DNA of 64,000 nt, taken from Nocardia brasiliensis ATCC 700358. GTDB lineage: Bacteria; Actinomycetota; Actinomycetes; Mycobacteriales; Mycobacteriaceae. A program made the translations under genes and the position numbers. How positions within the stretch are numbered: position 1 is the first letter of the stretch; every line of letters begins with the position of its first letter. Under the pieces are notes generated by a model. That model ran no database searches, was not told the origin of the DNA, and saw only the letters and a program-made list of their open reading frames with translations. The stretch covers positions 5,828,001 through 5,892,000 of the forward strand of contig NC_018681.1 in the NCBI RefSeq assembly GCF_000250675.2, read 5' to 3'. Positions 25,488-34,752 of the stretch are shown here, piece after piece.

Positions 25488-26150
25488 ATGTACAAGAAAT
25501 TAGCCGTCGTCGGCGCCGCCCTATTTGCGTTCGCTTTGCCGATGTCCGGTTCCCCCGTTTCTGGGCAGCCCGGCTCCGACTGGCCGGGTGCCCCACCGGA
25601 CAAGATCGTCATCGACGTGGTGACCGTCAACGGTACCGGTTGCCCCAAGGACACAGCGGCAGTGGCGGTTTCACCCGACAATACCGCCTTCACGGTGACC
25701 TACAGCGCGTACACCGCCCAGGTCGGCCCAGGGGCGGGCCCCACCGACTTCCGCAAGAATTGCCAGCTCAACCTGAAGGTGCATGTGCCGCAGGGCTTCA
25801 CCTACGGAATCGCGCAGGCGGACTATCGCGGTTTCGCGAGTTTGCAAAAAGGCGCGACCGCGCTGGAACGGGCCCGTTACTATTTCCAGGGTAATTCACC
25901 GACCGACTTCGTCGATCACACATTCAAAGGCCCGTTCGCCGACGACTGGCAAAAGACCGACACCACCGAGGTAGGCGCGATCGTCTATCTGCCGTGTGGC
26001 GAAACCCGGAACTTCAATATCAACACCCAATTGCGGGTGGACGCGGGCACCTCCGACCCGAAGAAGACCAGTTTCATCACGATGGACTCGACCGACGGCG
26101 CCATCAACACCACCTACCACTTCGCCTGGAAGGTCTGCCCGAACCCCTGA
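25488..26150 (+). CDS. Secreted DUF4360 protein
   Basis: 220 aa with a Sec signal peptide (about 1-26). The mature part has the DUF4360 pattern: VVTVNGTGCPKDTAAVAVSPDNTAFTVTYSAYTAQVG at the start, a conserved Cys pair (GTGC, RKNCQLNL) and two later Cys (LPCGE, KVCP), which suggests two disulfides outside the cell. The family is common in actinobacteria and fungi; its role is not known. A terminator follows. Confidence 0.88.
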   Translation: MYKKLAVVGAALFAFALPMSGSPVSGQPGSDWPGAPPDKIVIDVVTVNGTGCPKDTAAVAVSPDNTAFTVTYSAYTAQVGPGAGPTDFRKNCQLNLKVHVPQGFTYGIAQADYRGFASLQKGATALERARYYFQGNSPTDFVDHTFKGPFADDWQKTDTTEVGAIVYLPCGETRNFNINTQLRVDAGTSDPKKTSFITMDSTDGAINTTYHFAWKVCPNP

Positions 26151-26166
26151 CCCGCACTGCCTGACA

Positions 26167-26198
26167 CTGGAATCCCGTTGGTGACAACGGGATTCCAG
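26167..26198. terminator. Bidirectional terminator
   Basis: ctggaatcccgttg and caacgggattccag form a perfect 14-bp stem with a gtga loop between the convergent DUF4360 and flavin monooxygenase genes. Confidence 0.85.
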
Positions 26199-26206
26199 CC
26201 ATGTCG

Positions 26207-27742
26207 TCAGGCCGCGCCGAACCAGCGGTGGTGCGCGGCGGCCAGCCCGTCGAGACTGCCGCCCTCGCCCGCCCACGCCACGTACCCGTCGGGCCGGACC
26301 AGCAGGCCGGACAGCTCCCGCACGTCCACCGGCTTGCCCGTCACCACCCGGACGCCCGGCGGCCAATTCGCCGCCAGTGCACGCAATTCCGTCGAATCGG
26401 CCAGATCGAACAGCACCGCCGCACCGTCGGCGAAATGCTCGCCCAGGCGCGTCCCGTCGGACAGCTCGAAGTCCGGCACGACCGCCCCGACCCGTTCGTG
26501 CGTGCCGCCGAGATCGTAGCGGTGCAGCACACCGGAGAGCCGTTTGAATACCGTGGTCGTCCCGTCGCGGGTGGCCAGCAGTTCGGTCATGAAGGCGCGA
26601 AGTTGCTTGCTGCGCTGGTCGAGTCGCATCAGCGCGATCTGCGCCCTGCTCCAGTTCAGCACCCCGGCACCGATCGGATGCCGCTCCGCGGTGTAGGTGT
26701 CGAGCAGCTCCTCGTCCGCCCGGCCGCGCACCACGGCCGCGAGCTTCCAGCCCAAGTTGACCGCGTCCCCGATACCGAGGTTGAGGCCTTGCCCGCCGAA
26801 TGGCGAATGGACGTGCGCCGCATCGCCTGCCAGCAATACCCGGCCCCTGCGATACGAGGTGACCTGACGGGTGTTGTCGGTGAACCGCGTGGCCGAGTGC
26901 ACGGCCGTGATCCGCACCGGCACACCGGAAACCGCGCGCAGCGCGGCCTGGAGTTCCCCGGCGGTGACCGGCGCGTCCCGATCGGCGGGCGGGCCGTCCA
27001 GCTCGACGGTGAGGATCCGGCCGGGAGTCGGCCCGTAGGTATACATTCCGGTGGGCGTCGTTATCCAACCCGGCTGCAACGCCTCGGCGCCGGTCAGCTC
27101 GACGAGCGCCTGGTGCCCGGTGATTTCGGCCTCCAGACCGGGGAAGTCGAAACCGGCCCGCTTGCGCACCGTGCTGCGGCCGCCATCGCAGCCGACCAGC
27201 CATTCCGCCCGAACGGCAGTGTCGCCCAGGCGAACTGTCACGCCGGTGCCGCCGTCGGTGAAGTCCGTCAAGGTGACCCCGCGCCGGATCTGCACCCCCA
27301 GCTCCTCGGCCCACTCGCCGAGCATCGACTCCAGGTTCTGCTGGGTCACCAGAAAGATGTGGGACGCGGGGCCGAGATCGGCAAACGCCGGGTCCTCGAT
27401 GTCGAGGGCGTCGCGCCGCAGCATGATGCCCGCGTAATGCCCGACGAACGGCGTCCCCTGCGGAACCTCCGGTGCCGCATCCCCTTCCGCCCCCGCGACG
27501 CCGAAGGCCGCGCGCAGCGGCGCGGGACTCTTGTCCTGTTCCGCGCGCAAACGTGCCAGCAGCCCGCGCCGATAGATCGCCTGCGCGGCCGGCACGGTGA
27601 TCGCGGCGGCCTTGATCGTCTGATCGATCTCGGTCAGCCGCTCGACCACCAGCACATCGACTCCCGCGAGCCGCAATTCGCAGGCCAGCATCAAGCCGAC
27701 CGGGCCCGCGCCGACCACTACCACGTCGAATGTCTCGTTCAT
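26207..27742 (-). CDS. FAD-dependent aromatic/antibiotic monooxygenase (PheA/TfdB, RIFMO-like family)
   Basis: 511 aa from ATG 27740-27742; upstream codons in the frame lack a ribosome site. FAD-binding VVVVGAGPVGLMLACELRLAG at the start, the DG motif VGCDGGRSTVRK, and GDAAHVHSPFGGQGLNLGIGDAVNLGWKLA. The C-terminal 110 residues form the thioredoxin-like domain typical of this class. Members hydroxylate phenols, polyketides or rifamycins with NAD(P)H and oxygen; rifampicin monooxygenase of Nocardia is a relative, but the substrate here is open. Confidence 0.88.
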   Translation of the reverse strand: MNETFDVVVVGAGPVGLMLACELRLAGVDVLVVERLTEIDQTIKAAAITVPAAQAIYRRGLLARLRAEQDKSPAPLRAAFGVAGAEGDAAPEVPQGTPFVGHYAGIMLRRDALDIEDPAFADLGPASHIFLVTQQNLESMLGEWAEELGVQIRRGVTLTDFTDGGTGVTVRLGDTAVRAEWLVGCDGGRSTVRKRAGFDFPGLEAEITGHQALVELTGAEALQPGWITTPTGMYTYGPTPGRILTVELDGPPADRDAPVTAGELQAALRAVSGVPVRITAVHSATRFTDNTRQVTSYRRGRVLLAGDAAHVHSPFGGQGLNLGIGDAVNLGWKLAAVVRGRADEELLDTYTAERHPIGAGVLNWSRAQIALMRLDQRSKQLRAFMTELLATRDGTTTVFKRLSGVLHRYDLGGTHERVGAVVPDFELSDGTRLGEHFADGAAVLFDLADSTELRALAANWPPGVRVVTGKPVDVRELSGLLVRPDGYVAWAGEGGSLDGLAAAHHRWFGAA

Positions 27743-27816
27743 GAATCCGACTGTGCCGCGCCGCTGTTGCGGCACCCTTGCGTCGCTCTTGCGCCGATCG
27801 AACGGCGCGGACAGCC

Positions 27817-27848
27817 GGATGGGGCGAGGCAACGGCCTCGCCCCATCC
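27817..27848 (-). terminator. Terminator of the KGG gene
   Basis: ggatggggcgagg and cctcgccccatcc make a perfect 13-bp stem with a 6-nt loop, 14 bp beyond the KGG gene stop. Confidence 0.8.
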
Positions 27849-27862
27849 TCCGGTCGCCAGGG

Positions 27863-28060
27863 CTACCGGTTGCGGTGGCTGTGCGAGCCGCCGAGGCGTT
27901 TAGCTGCGGTCGGTTGCGCCGCGGCGCCCTTCTTGCCCGCCTCGCTGGCCCGCTTGGGGTCGTTGTCGAAGCTGCCGCTGCTCGCCTTGCCGCCCAGGCT
28001 GGCGATCTTGCGCTGCTGCGCTGCGTCCATTGCGGCAAAGCCGCGTGGGGCGTCGGCCAT
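27863..28060 (-). CDS. KGG-motif stress protein
   Basis: 65 aa, hydrophilic. It carries KIASLGGKASSGSF and KRASEAGKKGA, the spaced Gly-Gly-Lys/KKG pattern of the KGG family (GsiB/con-10 like), linked to general stress and desiccation. The frame has a typical position after GT87 on the same strand and its own terminator. Confidence 0.8.
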   Translation of the reverse strand: MADAPRGFAAMDAAQQRKIASLGGKASSGSFDNDPKRASEAGKKGAAAQPTAAKRLGGSHSHRNR

Positions 28061-28153
28061 GCGTATCTCTCCTTGCCTCGGGTGTTCTGACAGCGACGGC
28101 CGAGGCCGTCTGTGTGGCGCTACCCGAGGTTTCGGCGAGCAAACACGCCCGGC

Positions 28154-29431
28154 TCAGGTCTGGTGCTGGGCCACCAACACCGGAGCGGGTTCCACCCTGG
28201 TCACGGCCCTGCGGCCGGAGAGGAAATACAACGCGACGAGCAGCACGCTGAACCACACATAGGTGTTGCCCACGACGTGTTGCCAAGCGGTCCACTGGGT
28301 TTCGCGATGCTCGCCGTCGGGCAGCCAGTTCTGCGGCCCGTACACGAAGATCGCGGTGATGATCGCGATCGTCACCCACCAGCCGATGGCCTGGCGCCGG
28401 GGCAACCTGGTGGCGGCGTAGCCGACGGCGCCGAACAGCGCCGGGGCGATCCACACCCAGTGGTGCGACCACGAGATCGGCGACAGCAGCAGCGTGAACA
28501 CCGCGTTGATGCCGAGCGCCAGCGGCGGGAAATCGGTCGCGCGCCGCATGGCCGCGACCACGAGCACCAGCAGCGCGGCGCCCAGCACCAGCCACAGGAC
28601 GGTGAACGCGGGCTCGGGCACCTTCAGCCGGGCCAGCACGGCCTGGATCGACTGATTGGTGTGGAACGCCGAACCGCTCAAGCCGGACACATTGCCCAGC
28701 CCGCCGAACCAGTACTTGGCCGAATCGTGCGGCAACACCACGAACCCGAGGCCGGTCGCCGCGGCGCCGGTGATCGCCGCCGTGGCCGCCGACTTGTAGT
28801 CCCGGCGCACCAGGAAGTAGAGCACGAACGCGGCCGGGGTCAGCTTGATCGCGGCCGCGATGCCGATCAGCATGCCGCGCGGCCAGCGTGGCTTGTGGGC
28901 CAGGCAGTCGGCCGCGACCAGCGCCATGAGCAGCAGGTTCACCTGGCCGAAGTCCAGCGTCGCGTGCACCGGTTCCAGCAGCAGACCCAGCGGTGTGGCG
29001 CACAGCGTCGCGAACAGCGCGAGTTTGCGCTGCTCCGCCGCGGGCCAGATCCGGCGCGCCACCAGGTACAGCGTCAACGCCAGCGCGACCACCGAGGACA
29101 CGAAGAAGGTGAACGCGGCGGCGTGCCAGGGCAGCAGCGCGAACGGGCTCAGCGCCAGGGCGGCGAACGGCGGGTAGATGAACGGCAGTCCCGCGCCGAT
29201 CGTGGTCTGTGGCAGCTGGCCGTACATGTCCTTGCCGTGCCGTAGCGCGTCCACGCCCAACCGGTAGACCTGCAGGTCGATGAACCCGCCGGTGATCTCG
29301 TGGAACGGCCACACCGGCAGCAGCAGACAGAACGCGGAGAACCCGATGGCGAGGGCCGGTGCCAGCCACACCACGACCCCGAGTCGACGGTGCTGTGCTT
29401 CCGGCTCAACGCGGGTGGTGACACTACTCAT
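28154..29431 (-). CDS. GT87 family membrane mannosyltransferase
   Basis: 425 aa with about ten membrane helices. An early extracytoplasmic acidic loop GGFIDLQVYRLGVDALRHGKDMYG carries the Asp typical of polyprenyl-phosphate-mannose-dependent GT-C enzymes; PFIYPPFAAL, DFGQVNLLLM and SPISWSHHWVWI are GT87 (DUF2029) landmarks. In mycobacteria such enzymes (PimE, Rv2181) add alpha-1,2-mannose to phosphatidylinositol mannosides or lipoarabinomannan on the outer face of the membrane. Confidence 0.88.
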   Translation of the reverse strand: MSSVTTRVEPEAQHRRLGVVVWLAPALAIGFSAFCLLLPVWPFHEITGGFIDLQVYRLGVDALRHGKDMYGQLPQTTIGAGLPFIYPPFAALALSPFALLPWHAAAFTFFVSSVVALALTLYLVARRIWPAAEQRKLALFATLCATPLGLLLEPVHATLDFGQVNLLLMALVAADCLAHKPRWPRGMLIGIAAAIKLTPAAFVLYFLVRRDYKSAATAAITGAAATGLGFVVLPHDSAKYWFGGLGNVSGLSGSAFHTNQSIQAVLARLKVPEPAFTVLWLVLGAALLVLVVAAMRRATDFPPLALGINAVFTLLLSPISWSHHWVWIAPALFGAVGYAATRLPRRQAIGWWVTIAIITAIFVYGPQNWLPDGEHRETQWTAWQHVVGNTYVWFSVLLVALYFLSGRRAVTRVEPAPVLVAQHQT

Positions 29432-29561
29432 CCGCGGCGACTATACCGACCCGTGCGGCGCGGCACACCAGGTGGGAGGGGCTACCCACGAGTATTCGAC
29501 CGGACTCGGCGTCGCGGCGCGCGCGACCGGGAACCGCGCGGGCGGTGGTAGTAATGAGCCC

Positions 29562-29954
29562 ATGGGCGCTGACATGGATCCGGAACTCATCGAGCTCGCT
29601 ACCAAGGTGTTCGATTTCGCCCGGCAGGGCGACGCGACGGCGCTGGCGACATACATAGATGCGGGAGTACCCGCGGACCTCACCAACGAAGCGGGCGACA
29701 CGCTGCTCATGCTCGCCACCTACCACGGGCACCGCGCGGCCGTCGCGGCGTTGCTCGACCGCGACGCCGATCCGACGCGCGCCAACGACAAGGGGCAGAC
29801 CCCGTTGGCGGGCGCGGTGTTCAAAGGGGAAACCGAGATCGTGCGGCTGCTGCTCGAATCCGGGGCCGACCCGGACGCGGGTACCCCGTCGGCGCGCGAC
29901 GCCGCCGTGATGTTCGGCAAGACCGACCTGATCGAGTTGTTCCGCGACTACTGA
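29562..29954 (+). CDS. Ankyrin-repeat protein
   Basis: 130 aa with three to four ankyrin repeats (AGDTLLMLATYHGHRAAVAALLDRDADPTRANDKGQTPL region and AVFKGETEIVRLLLESGADPDA). ATG 29562 or 29574 can start it. Small actinobacterial ankyrin proteins are probably binding modules; the partner is unknown. It is divergent from GT87 by 130 bp. Confidence 0.82.
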   Translation: MGADMDPELIELATKVFDFARQGDATALATYIDAGVPADLTNEAGDTLLMLATYHGHRAAVAALLDRDADPTRANDKGQTPLAGAVFKGETEIVRLLLESGADPDAGTPSARDAAVMFGKTDLIELFRDY

Positions 29955-30025
29955 GCCGACCCCGGAATTTCGCGGTGCACGGCCGGTGTTGTCAGGACGG
30001 AACCGACGAACCGGAGGCGAACGAC

Positions 30026-30442
30026 GTGGCACAGAACAGCTTCAACGAACAGGTCATCGAGGAGTTCCGCGCGAACGCGGGCAAGGTCGGCGGCATGTTC
30101 GAGGGCGCGCACATGGTCTTGATCACCACGACCGGCGCGAAGTCCGGCCGGCAGATCACCAGCCCGCTCGTTTTCCTGCCCGACGGCGAGCGAGTGGTGC
30201 TCATCGCGTCCAACGGCGGCGCGGACAAGCACCCGGCGTGGTATTTCAACCTGCGCGCGAACCCCGAGCTGACCGTGGAGATCGGCACCGAACGCTACGA
30301 GGCGAAAGCCGAGGAGGTCACCGGCGCCGAGCGCGACGCGCTGTACGCCAGGATGGTCGAGATCATGCCGGGCTTCGGGGAGTACCAGGAAAAGACGTCA
30401 CGGCGGATCCCGGTGTTCGCGGTCTACCGCAAGCAGGCCTGA
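30026..30442 (+). CDS. Deazaflavin (F420)-dependent nitroreductase family protein
   Basis: 138 aa from GTG 30026 with ribosome site ggagg. The Ddn-family pattern is present: NEQVIEEFRANAGKVGG, LITTTGAKSGRQITSPL, GGADKHPAWYFNLRANPELTVEIG. Relatives use F420H2 to reduce quinones or nitro compounds in mycolata; some members bind other flavins. Stop is 3 bp from the convergent reductase gene. Confidence 0.9.
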   Translation: MAQNSFNEQVIEEFRANAGKVGGMFEGAHMVLITTTGAKSGRQITSPLVFLPDGERVVLIASNGGADKHPAWYFNLRANPELTVEIGTERYEAKAEEVTGAERDALYARMVEIMPGFGEYQEKTSRRIPVFAVYRKQA

Positions 30443-30445
30443 ACG

Positions 30446-31819
30446 CTAGCCGCGGGCCCGCACCGCGGCGACCGCTTTGCGCGCCGCCACCAGAACCGGA
30501 TCCCAGACCGGGGAGAACGGCGGCGCGTAACCGAGGTCGAGCGCGGTCATCTGCTCGACGGTCATCCGGGCGGTGAGCGCGACGGCGGCGATGTCGACGC
30601 GCTTACCCGCGCCTTCCCGGCCGACGATCTGCACGCCGAGCAGCCGGCCCGTGTGCCGCTCGGCGAGCATCTTCACCGTCATCGCCGCGGTGTCGGGGTA
30701 ATAGCCTGCGCGGCTGGTGGATTCGATGGTGACCGTGACGTATTGCAGTCCGGCGGCCTGAGCGTCCTTCTCGCGCAACCCCGTTCGGGCCACCTCGAGG
30801 TCGCAGACCTTGCTCACCGCGGTGCCGACGACGCCGGGGAACGTCGCGTATCCCCCGCCGACACCCGCACCGATGATCTGACCGTGTTTGTTGGCGTGCG
30901 TACCCAGGGCGATATGCCGTTCCCGGCCCGACACCAGGTCGAGCACTTCGACGCAATCGCCGCCCGCCCAGATGTTTTCGTGACCGCGCACCCGCATGGC
31001 CAGATCGGTCAGCAGCCCGCCGTGCGCACCGAGCGGTAGCCCCGCGGCGCGCGCCAGCTCCGTGTCGGGGCGCACCCCGATGCCGAGCACCACCACGTCC
31101 GCCGGGTATTCGGCGCCGTCGGCCACCACCGCGCGGGCGCGACCGTGCTCGTCGGTCAGCACCTCGGTGACCTCGGCCTTGCTGACCACCGTGATCCCCA
31201 TGCCGCACATGGCTTCCCGGACCAGCGCGCCCATGTCCGGATCCATGGTCGCCATCGGTTCGGGGCCGCGATGCAGCATCGTCACGTCGTAGCCGCGCTG
31301 AATCAGCGCCTCGGCCATCTCGACGCCGATATAGCCCGCGCCGACCACCACCGCACGTTTGCCCGTGGTGGTCTCGAGCGTATCGATCAGCGCCTGCCCG
31401 TCGTCGAGCGTCTGCACGCCGTGCACGCCGGCGGCGTCGATGCCGGGCAGCGGCGGCCGGATCGGGCGAGCGCCCGTGGCGAGCACGAGTTTGTCGTAGT
31501 CCGTCCAGGATTCGTCGCCCGAGTCGAGCGCCCGGGCGCGCACCCGGCGGCCCTCGAGATCGAGTTCGATCACCTCGGTGCGCAGCCGCAGGTCGATGCC
31601 GCGGGATCGATGCTCTTCGGGCGTGCGGGCGATCAGCGCGTCGCGGTCGAGCACGTCGCCGCCCACCCAGTACGGGATGCCGCACGCGGAGAACGAGGTG
31701 AACCGGCCGCGTTCGAAGACGATGATCTCCAGTTCGCGCGCCGACCGCAGCCTGCGGGCCTGCGAAGCCGCCGACATGCCCGCCGCGTCACCACCGATGA
31801 CCACCAGTCGCTCCGTCAT
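30446..31819 (-). CDS. CoA-disulfide-reductase-like flavoprotein (NADH oxidase family)
   Basis: 457 aa from ATG 31817-31819. N-terminal FAD motif LVVIGGDAAGMSAASQARR, single redox Cys46 in SFSACGIPY as in CoA-disulfide reductases and NADH oxidases, NAD motif VVVGAGYIGVEMAEAL, and a C-terminal dimerization domain. It should use NAD(P)H to reduce a CoA-type disulfide or persulfide, keeping thiol balance. In a mycothiol organism the physiological substrate is uncertain. Confidence 0.88.
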   Translation of the reverse strand: MTERLVVIGGDAAGMSAASQARRLRSARELEIIVFERGRFTSFSACGIPYWVGGDVLDRDALIARTPEEHRSRGIDLRLRTEVIELDLEGRRVRARALDSGDESWTDYDKLVLATGARPIRPPLPGIDAAGVHGVQTLDDGQALIDTLETTTGKRAVVVGAGYIGVEMAEALIQRGYDVTMLHRGPEPMATMDPDMGALVREAMCGMGITVVSKAEVTEVLTDEHGRARAVVADGAEYPADVVVLGIGVRPDTELARAAGLPLGAHGGLLTDLAMRVRGHENIWAGGDCVEVLDLVSGRERHIALGTHANKHGQIIGAGVGGGYATFPGVVGTAVSKVCDLEVARTGLREKDAQAAGLQYVTVTIESTSRAGYYPDTAAMTVKMLAERHTGRLLGVQIVGREGAGKRVDIAAVALTARMTVEQMTALDLGYAPPFSPVWDPVLVAARKAVAAVRARG

Positions 31820-31976
31820 ACTGTCCACGCTACGGCGGCGAACCGCCCGGCAGACGACGGGGTCGGCGCGATTTGCCGCGGAATTCCTGGTTGCCGTGCG
31901 GTTGACCATCGATTACTTCACACTGATCTTCTGGCAAACGCTGTGTGAGGGCAGCGTTTACACTCTGGAGCAGTAC

Positions 31977-33530
31977 ATGAGCGATAGCACGCCACCCCCT
32001 TCCGACGATGAACGCCGGCTCGCCGAGCTCGGCTACAAACAGGAATTGGCGCGGTCCTGGTCCGGCTTCTCGAACTTCGCCATCAGCTTCACCATCGTCT
32101 CCATCCTGACCGGCGGATTGGCCAGTTACGGAATAGGTTTGGCCAACGGCGGGCCGATCACGATGGCCTGGGGCTGGCCGCTGGTCTCGATCATGGTGTT
32201 GTTCGTGGGTATGGCGATGGCGGAACTGGCCTCGGCCTATCCCACCTCCGGCGGCCTGTACTGGTGGGCGTCGCAGCTCGGCGGACCGGTGTGGGGCTGG
32301 TTCACCGGCTGGTTCAATCTGATCGGCCAGATCGCGGTGACCGCGGCGATCGACTACGGCGCGGCGATCTTCACGACGGTCGTGCTGAATGTGATCGGCC
32401 TCGATATCGGCACCGACCGCACCGCGATCTTCCTGGTCTTCGTCGTCATTCTGGTGCTGCACGCGATCCTCAACGCGATCGGTCCGCACCTGTCCGCGGT
32501 GATCAACAATATTTCCGCGTGGTGGCACGTCGGCGGCGTCGCGATATTCGTCCTGGTCCTCGCGTTCGGCGCGGAACAGCACCAGAGCGTCGGCTTCGTG
32601 TTCACCGAAACGGTGGACAACAGCGCGGTCGGGTTCGGTGGCGTGGCGTTCAGTTTCCTGCTCGGACTGCTGCACGCCCAATACACCTTCACCGGATACG
32701 ACGCCTCCGCGCATATGTCCGAGGAAACCCACGACGCGTCCCGGATGGCGGCCAAGGGCATCATCAACACCATCGTGGTGTCGGCGATCGCGGGCTACCT
32801 GCTGATCATGGCGGTGACGTTCGCGATCCCGAATCTGGACGACGCCCTCGATCCGGCGAAGAACAGCGGCTACCCGGTGATCTACATCCTGGAGAATTCG
32901 CTGAACTCCTTCTGGTCCGGATTGCTGCTGATCATCGCGGCGATCGCGCAGCTGTTCTGCGGCTACGCCTCGGTCACCTCGGCCTCACGCATGCTGTTCG
33001 CGTTCGCCCGCGACGGCGCGGTGCCGGGTTCGGCGCTGTGGTCGAAACTTTCGGCGCGGAAGGTGCCGGTGAACGCGGTGCTCTTCATTTCCACGTTCGC
33101 TTTCGTGCTGCTGATTCCCTCCATGCTGGTGCCGGCCGAGAACGCGCCGACCGCCTACGCGGCCGCCACCTCGGTCGCGACCATCGGCCTGTACATCGCC
33201 TACGGCATTCCGATTCTGCTGCGTCAACTGAACGGCGCCGGATTCCGCACCGGCCCATGGCAATTGGGCCGCTGGTATCGGCCGGTCGGCATCGTCGCGC
33301 TGCTGTGGATCGTCGCGATCAGTGTGCTGTTCATCCTGCCGATGGACGATCGTGGTTATCCCTGGAACAGCGAGTTCACCTGGAATACGGTCAATTACGC
33401 GCCGATCGCCCTGGCCGGTGTGGTCGGCGCGATCGGGATCTGGTGGCTCGTTTCCGCGCGCACCTGGTTCACCGGCCCGAAACGCACCGTCGAGCAGGCC
33501 CCCGACGACGAGGCACCCGTCAACGCGTAA
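31977..33530 (+). CDS. APC-superfamily amino acid permease (GABA/choline permease-like)
   Basis: 517 aa, about 12 membrane helices. ATG 31977 follows ctggagcagt, a fair ribosome site; the frame upstream overlaps the divergent reductase. The sequence SGFSNFAISFTIVSILTGG and SAYPTSGGLYWWASQLGG are hallmarks of the amino acid/choline transporter branch (GabP/Uga4/HNM1-like). Substrate is likely an amino acid or amine. Confidence 0.9.
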   Translation: MSDSTPPPSDDERRLAELGYKQELARSWSGFSNFAISFTIVSILTGGLASYGIGLANGGPITMAWGWPLVSIMVLFVGMAMAELASAYPTSGGLYWWASQLGGPVWGWFTGWFNLIGQIAVTAAIDYGAAIFTTVVLNVIGLDIGTDRTAIFLVFVVILVLHAILNAIGPHLSAVINNISAWWHVGGVAIFVLVLAFGAEQHQSVGFVFTETVDNSAVGFGGVAFSFLLGLLHAQYTFTGYDASAHMSEETHDASRMAAKGIINTIVVSAIAGYLLIMAVTFAIPNLDDALDPAKNSGYPVIYILENSLNSFWSGLLLIIAAIAQLFCGYASVTSASRMLFAFARDGAVPGSALWSKLSARKVPVNAVLFISTFAFVLLIPSMLVPAENAPTAYAAATSVATIGLYIAYGIPILLRQLNGAGFRTGPWQLGRWYRPVGIVALLWIVAISVLFILPMDDRGYPWNSEFTWNTVNYAPIALAGVVGAIGIWWLVSARTWFTGPKRTVEQAPDDEAPVNA

Positions 33531-33561
33531 TTTGTCGGTGCCGGTCGCTATGTTCGTCGGC

Positions 33562-34260
33562 ATGGAAAGGATCGACCTGGAGTGCGGGGCTGCCAACGGT
33601 CGGATCGTGTTTCCGGGCAACCCGTGGCCCGCCGGGCATGCCATCGAGGAATTCGCGTGGACCGGGCGGCTCGATCGCGCCGGTAATCTGTGGTTCGACT
33701 TCCATCTCCGGTCGGCGGACTACGCGGCCGATGGGCTGCCCGAGCACGCGGCCGACGCGCCGGACTGGTCCTCGCCGGTGGTGTGGACGAACTATCACCG
33801 GTGCACCTTGTCGTCCACCTATTGGGGCGAGGACGACGGCACCGGCTTTCTCGCGGCGACGCCGGGCAAGCTTTTCCAGTTGCGGGCCGTGGCGCCGCAA
33901 CGGCTCACCGCCGACCCGCTGCCGCTGCGCGAGCTCGACGAACTCGAATATCTGGCGTTCAACATCTACCTGCTCGGCCACGATTCGGTGGCCGACCAGG
34001 AGGTGCTGTTCACCCGTCGCGCGGACGGCGCGCACGATATCGAATGGTGTGGCCGGATCGCGCTGAGTTACGCGGGCGATCACGAATTCCGGCACCGATT
34101 CCGGGTGCGCACGACCGCCGCGCTCGAATACATCCGCTACCCCAGCACTCTCACCGCCGATCAGGCGTACCAGCGGCTGCGCGCCGTGCTGGACGCGCCC
34201 GAACTGTTCGAGACCGGGCTGGTCGAGGGCCAGCCCGCGTGGGTGCCGAAGCGGCGCTGA
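33562..34260 (+). CDS. Hypothetical protein, 232 aa
   Basis: No family recognized. The sequence has no signal peptide or membrane helix; it is rich in aromatic residues (WTGRLDRAGNLWFDFHLRSADY, SSPVVWTNYHRCTLSSTYWG) and reads as a beta-rich soluble protein. The ATG at 33562 and another at 33550 are both possible. It follows the permease by 31 bp on the same strand and may be co-transcribed, and is convergent with the CMD gene. Confidence 0.65.
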   Translation: MERIDLECGAANGRIVFPGNPWPAGHAIEEFAWTGRLDRAGNLWFDFHLRSADYAADGLPEHAADAPDWSSPVVWTNYHRCTLSSTYWGEDDGTGFLAATPGKLFQLRAVAPQRLTADPLPLRELDELEYLAFNIYLLGHDSVADQEVLFTRRADGAHDIEWCGRIALSYAGDHEFRHRFRVRTTAALEYIRYPSTLTADQAYQRLRAVLDAPELFETGLVEGQPAWVPKRR

Positions 34261-34752
34261 CTACTGGGTGGTCGCGTGGCTGGGCAGCACGCAGGCGGTG
34301 TCCAGGCCGAGCACCCGGTTGAGCCGGCCGAAGGCCAGCCAGGATCCGATGCTCATGCTGAGCTCCACCGCCTCGGCCTGACTGTATTCGGCGAACATCC
34401 GCGTCCAGAATTCGTCGTCGATGCTGTGGTGATCCAGGGCGTAGCGTTCCGCGTATTCGGCGGCGAGCCTGGTGCGTTCGTCGAACGCCTCGGTGGTGCG
34501 CCACTCGGTGACGGCGTCGGCGAATTCGGGTTCCACCTTTTTGCCGTCCCGCTCGGTGCGCCAGTCCTGGCAGAACAGGCAGCCGTTGATCTGAGCGATC
34601 CGCAGGCGCGCGGCCTCGAATTCGCGCAACCCGAGGGTGCTGTGCGAATACACCGCCAGCGAGAACTGCGACGCGGCGACACCGATACCGGGCACCATTT
34701 CGCCCCAGACGTAACCGATCGGGTCCTTGCCCTCGGGGATATCGACGATCAT
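34261..34752 (-). CDS. Carboxymuconolactone decarboxylase (AhpD-like) protein
   Basis: 163 aa. The CMD helix pair is visible with a Cys-x-x-Cys in INGCLFCQDW (Cys58, Cys61), the thiol redox site of AhpD-type peroxidase partners. Overlaps the stop of the reductase gene (ATGA), so they act together. The activity could be decarboxylation of a ring-cleavage lactone or disulfide reduction. Confidence 0.85.
   Translation of the reverse strand: MIVDIPEGKDPIGYVWGEMVPGIGVAASQFSLAVYSHSTLGLREFEAARLRIAQINGCLFCQDWRTERDGKKVEPEFADAVTEWRTTEAFDERTRLAAEYAERYALDHHSIDDEFWTRMFAEYSQAEAVELSMSIGSWLAFGRLNRVLGLDTACVLPSHATTQ

Noticed and set aside
31578..31976. In-frame extension upstream of the APC permease
   Set aside because: It overlaps the divergent reductase gene in antisense and is Arg/Ser-rich; a proper ATG with ribosome site is at 31977.
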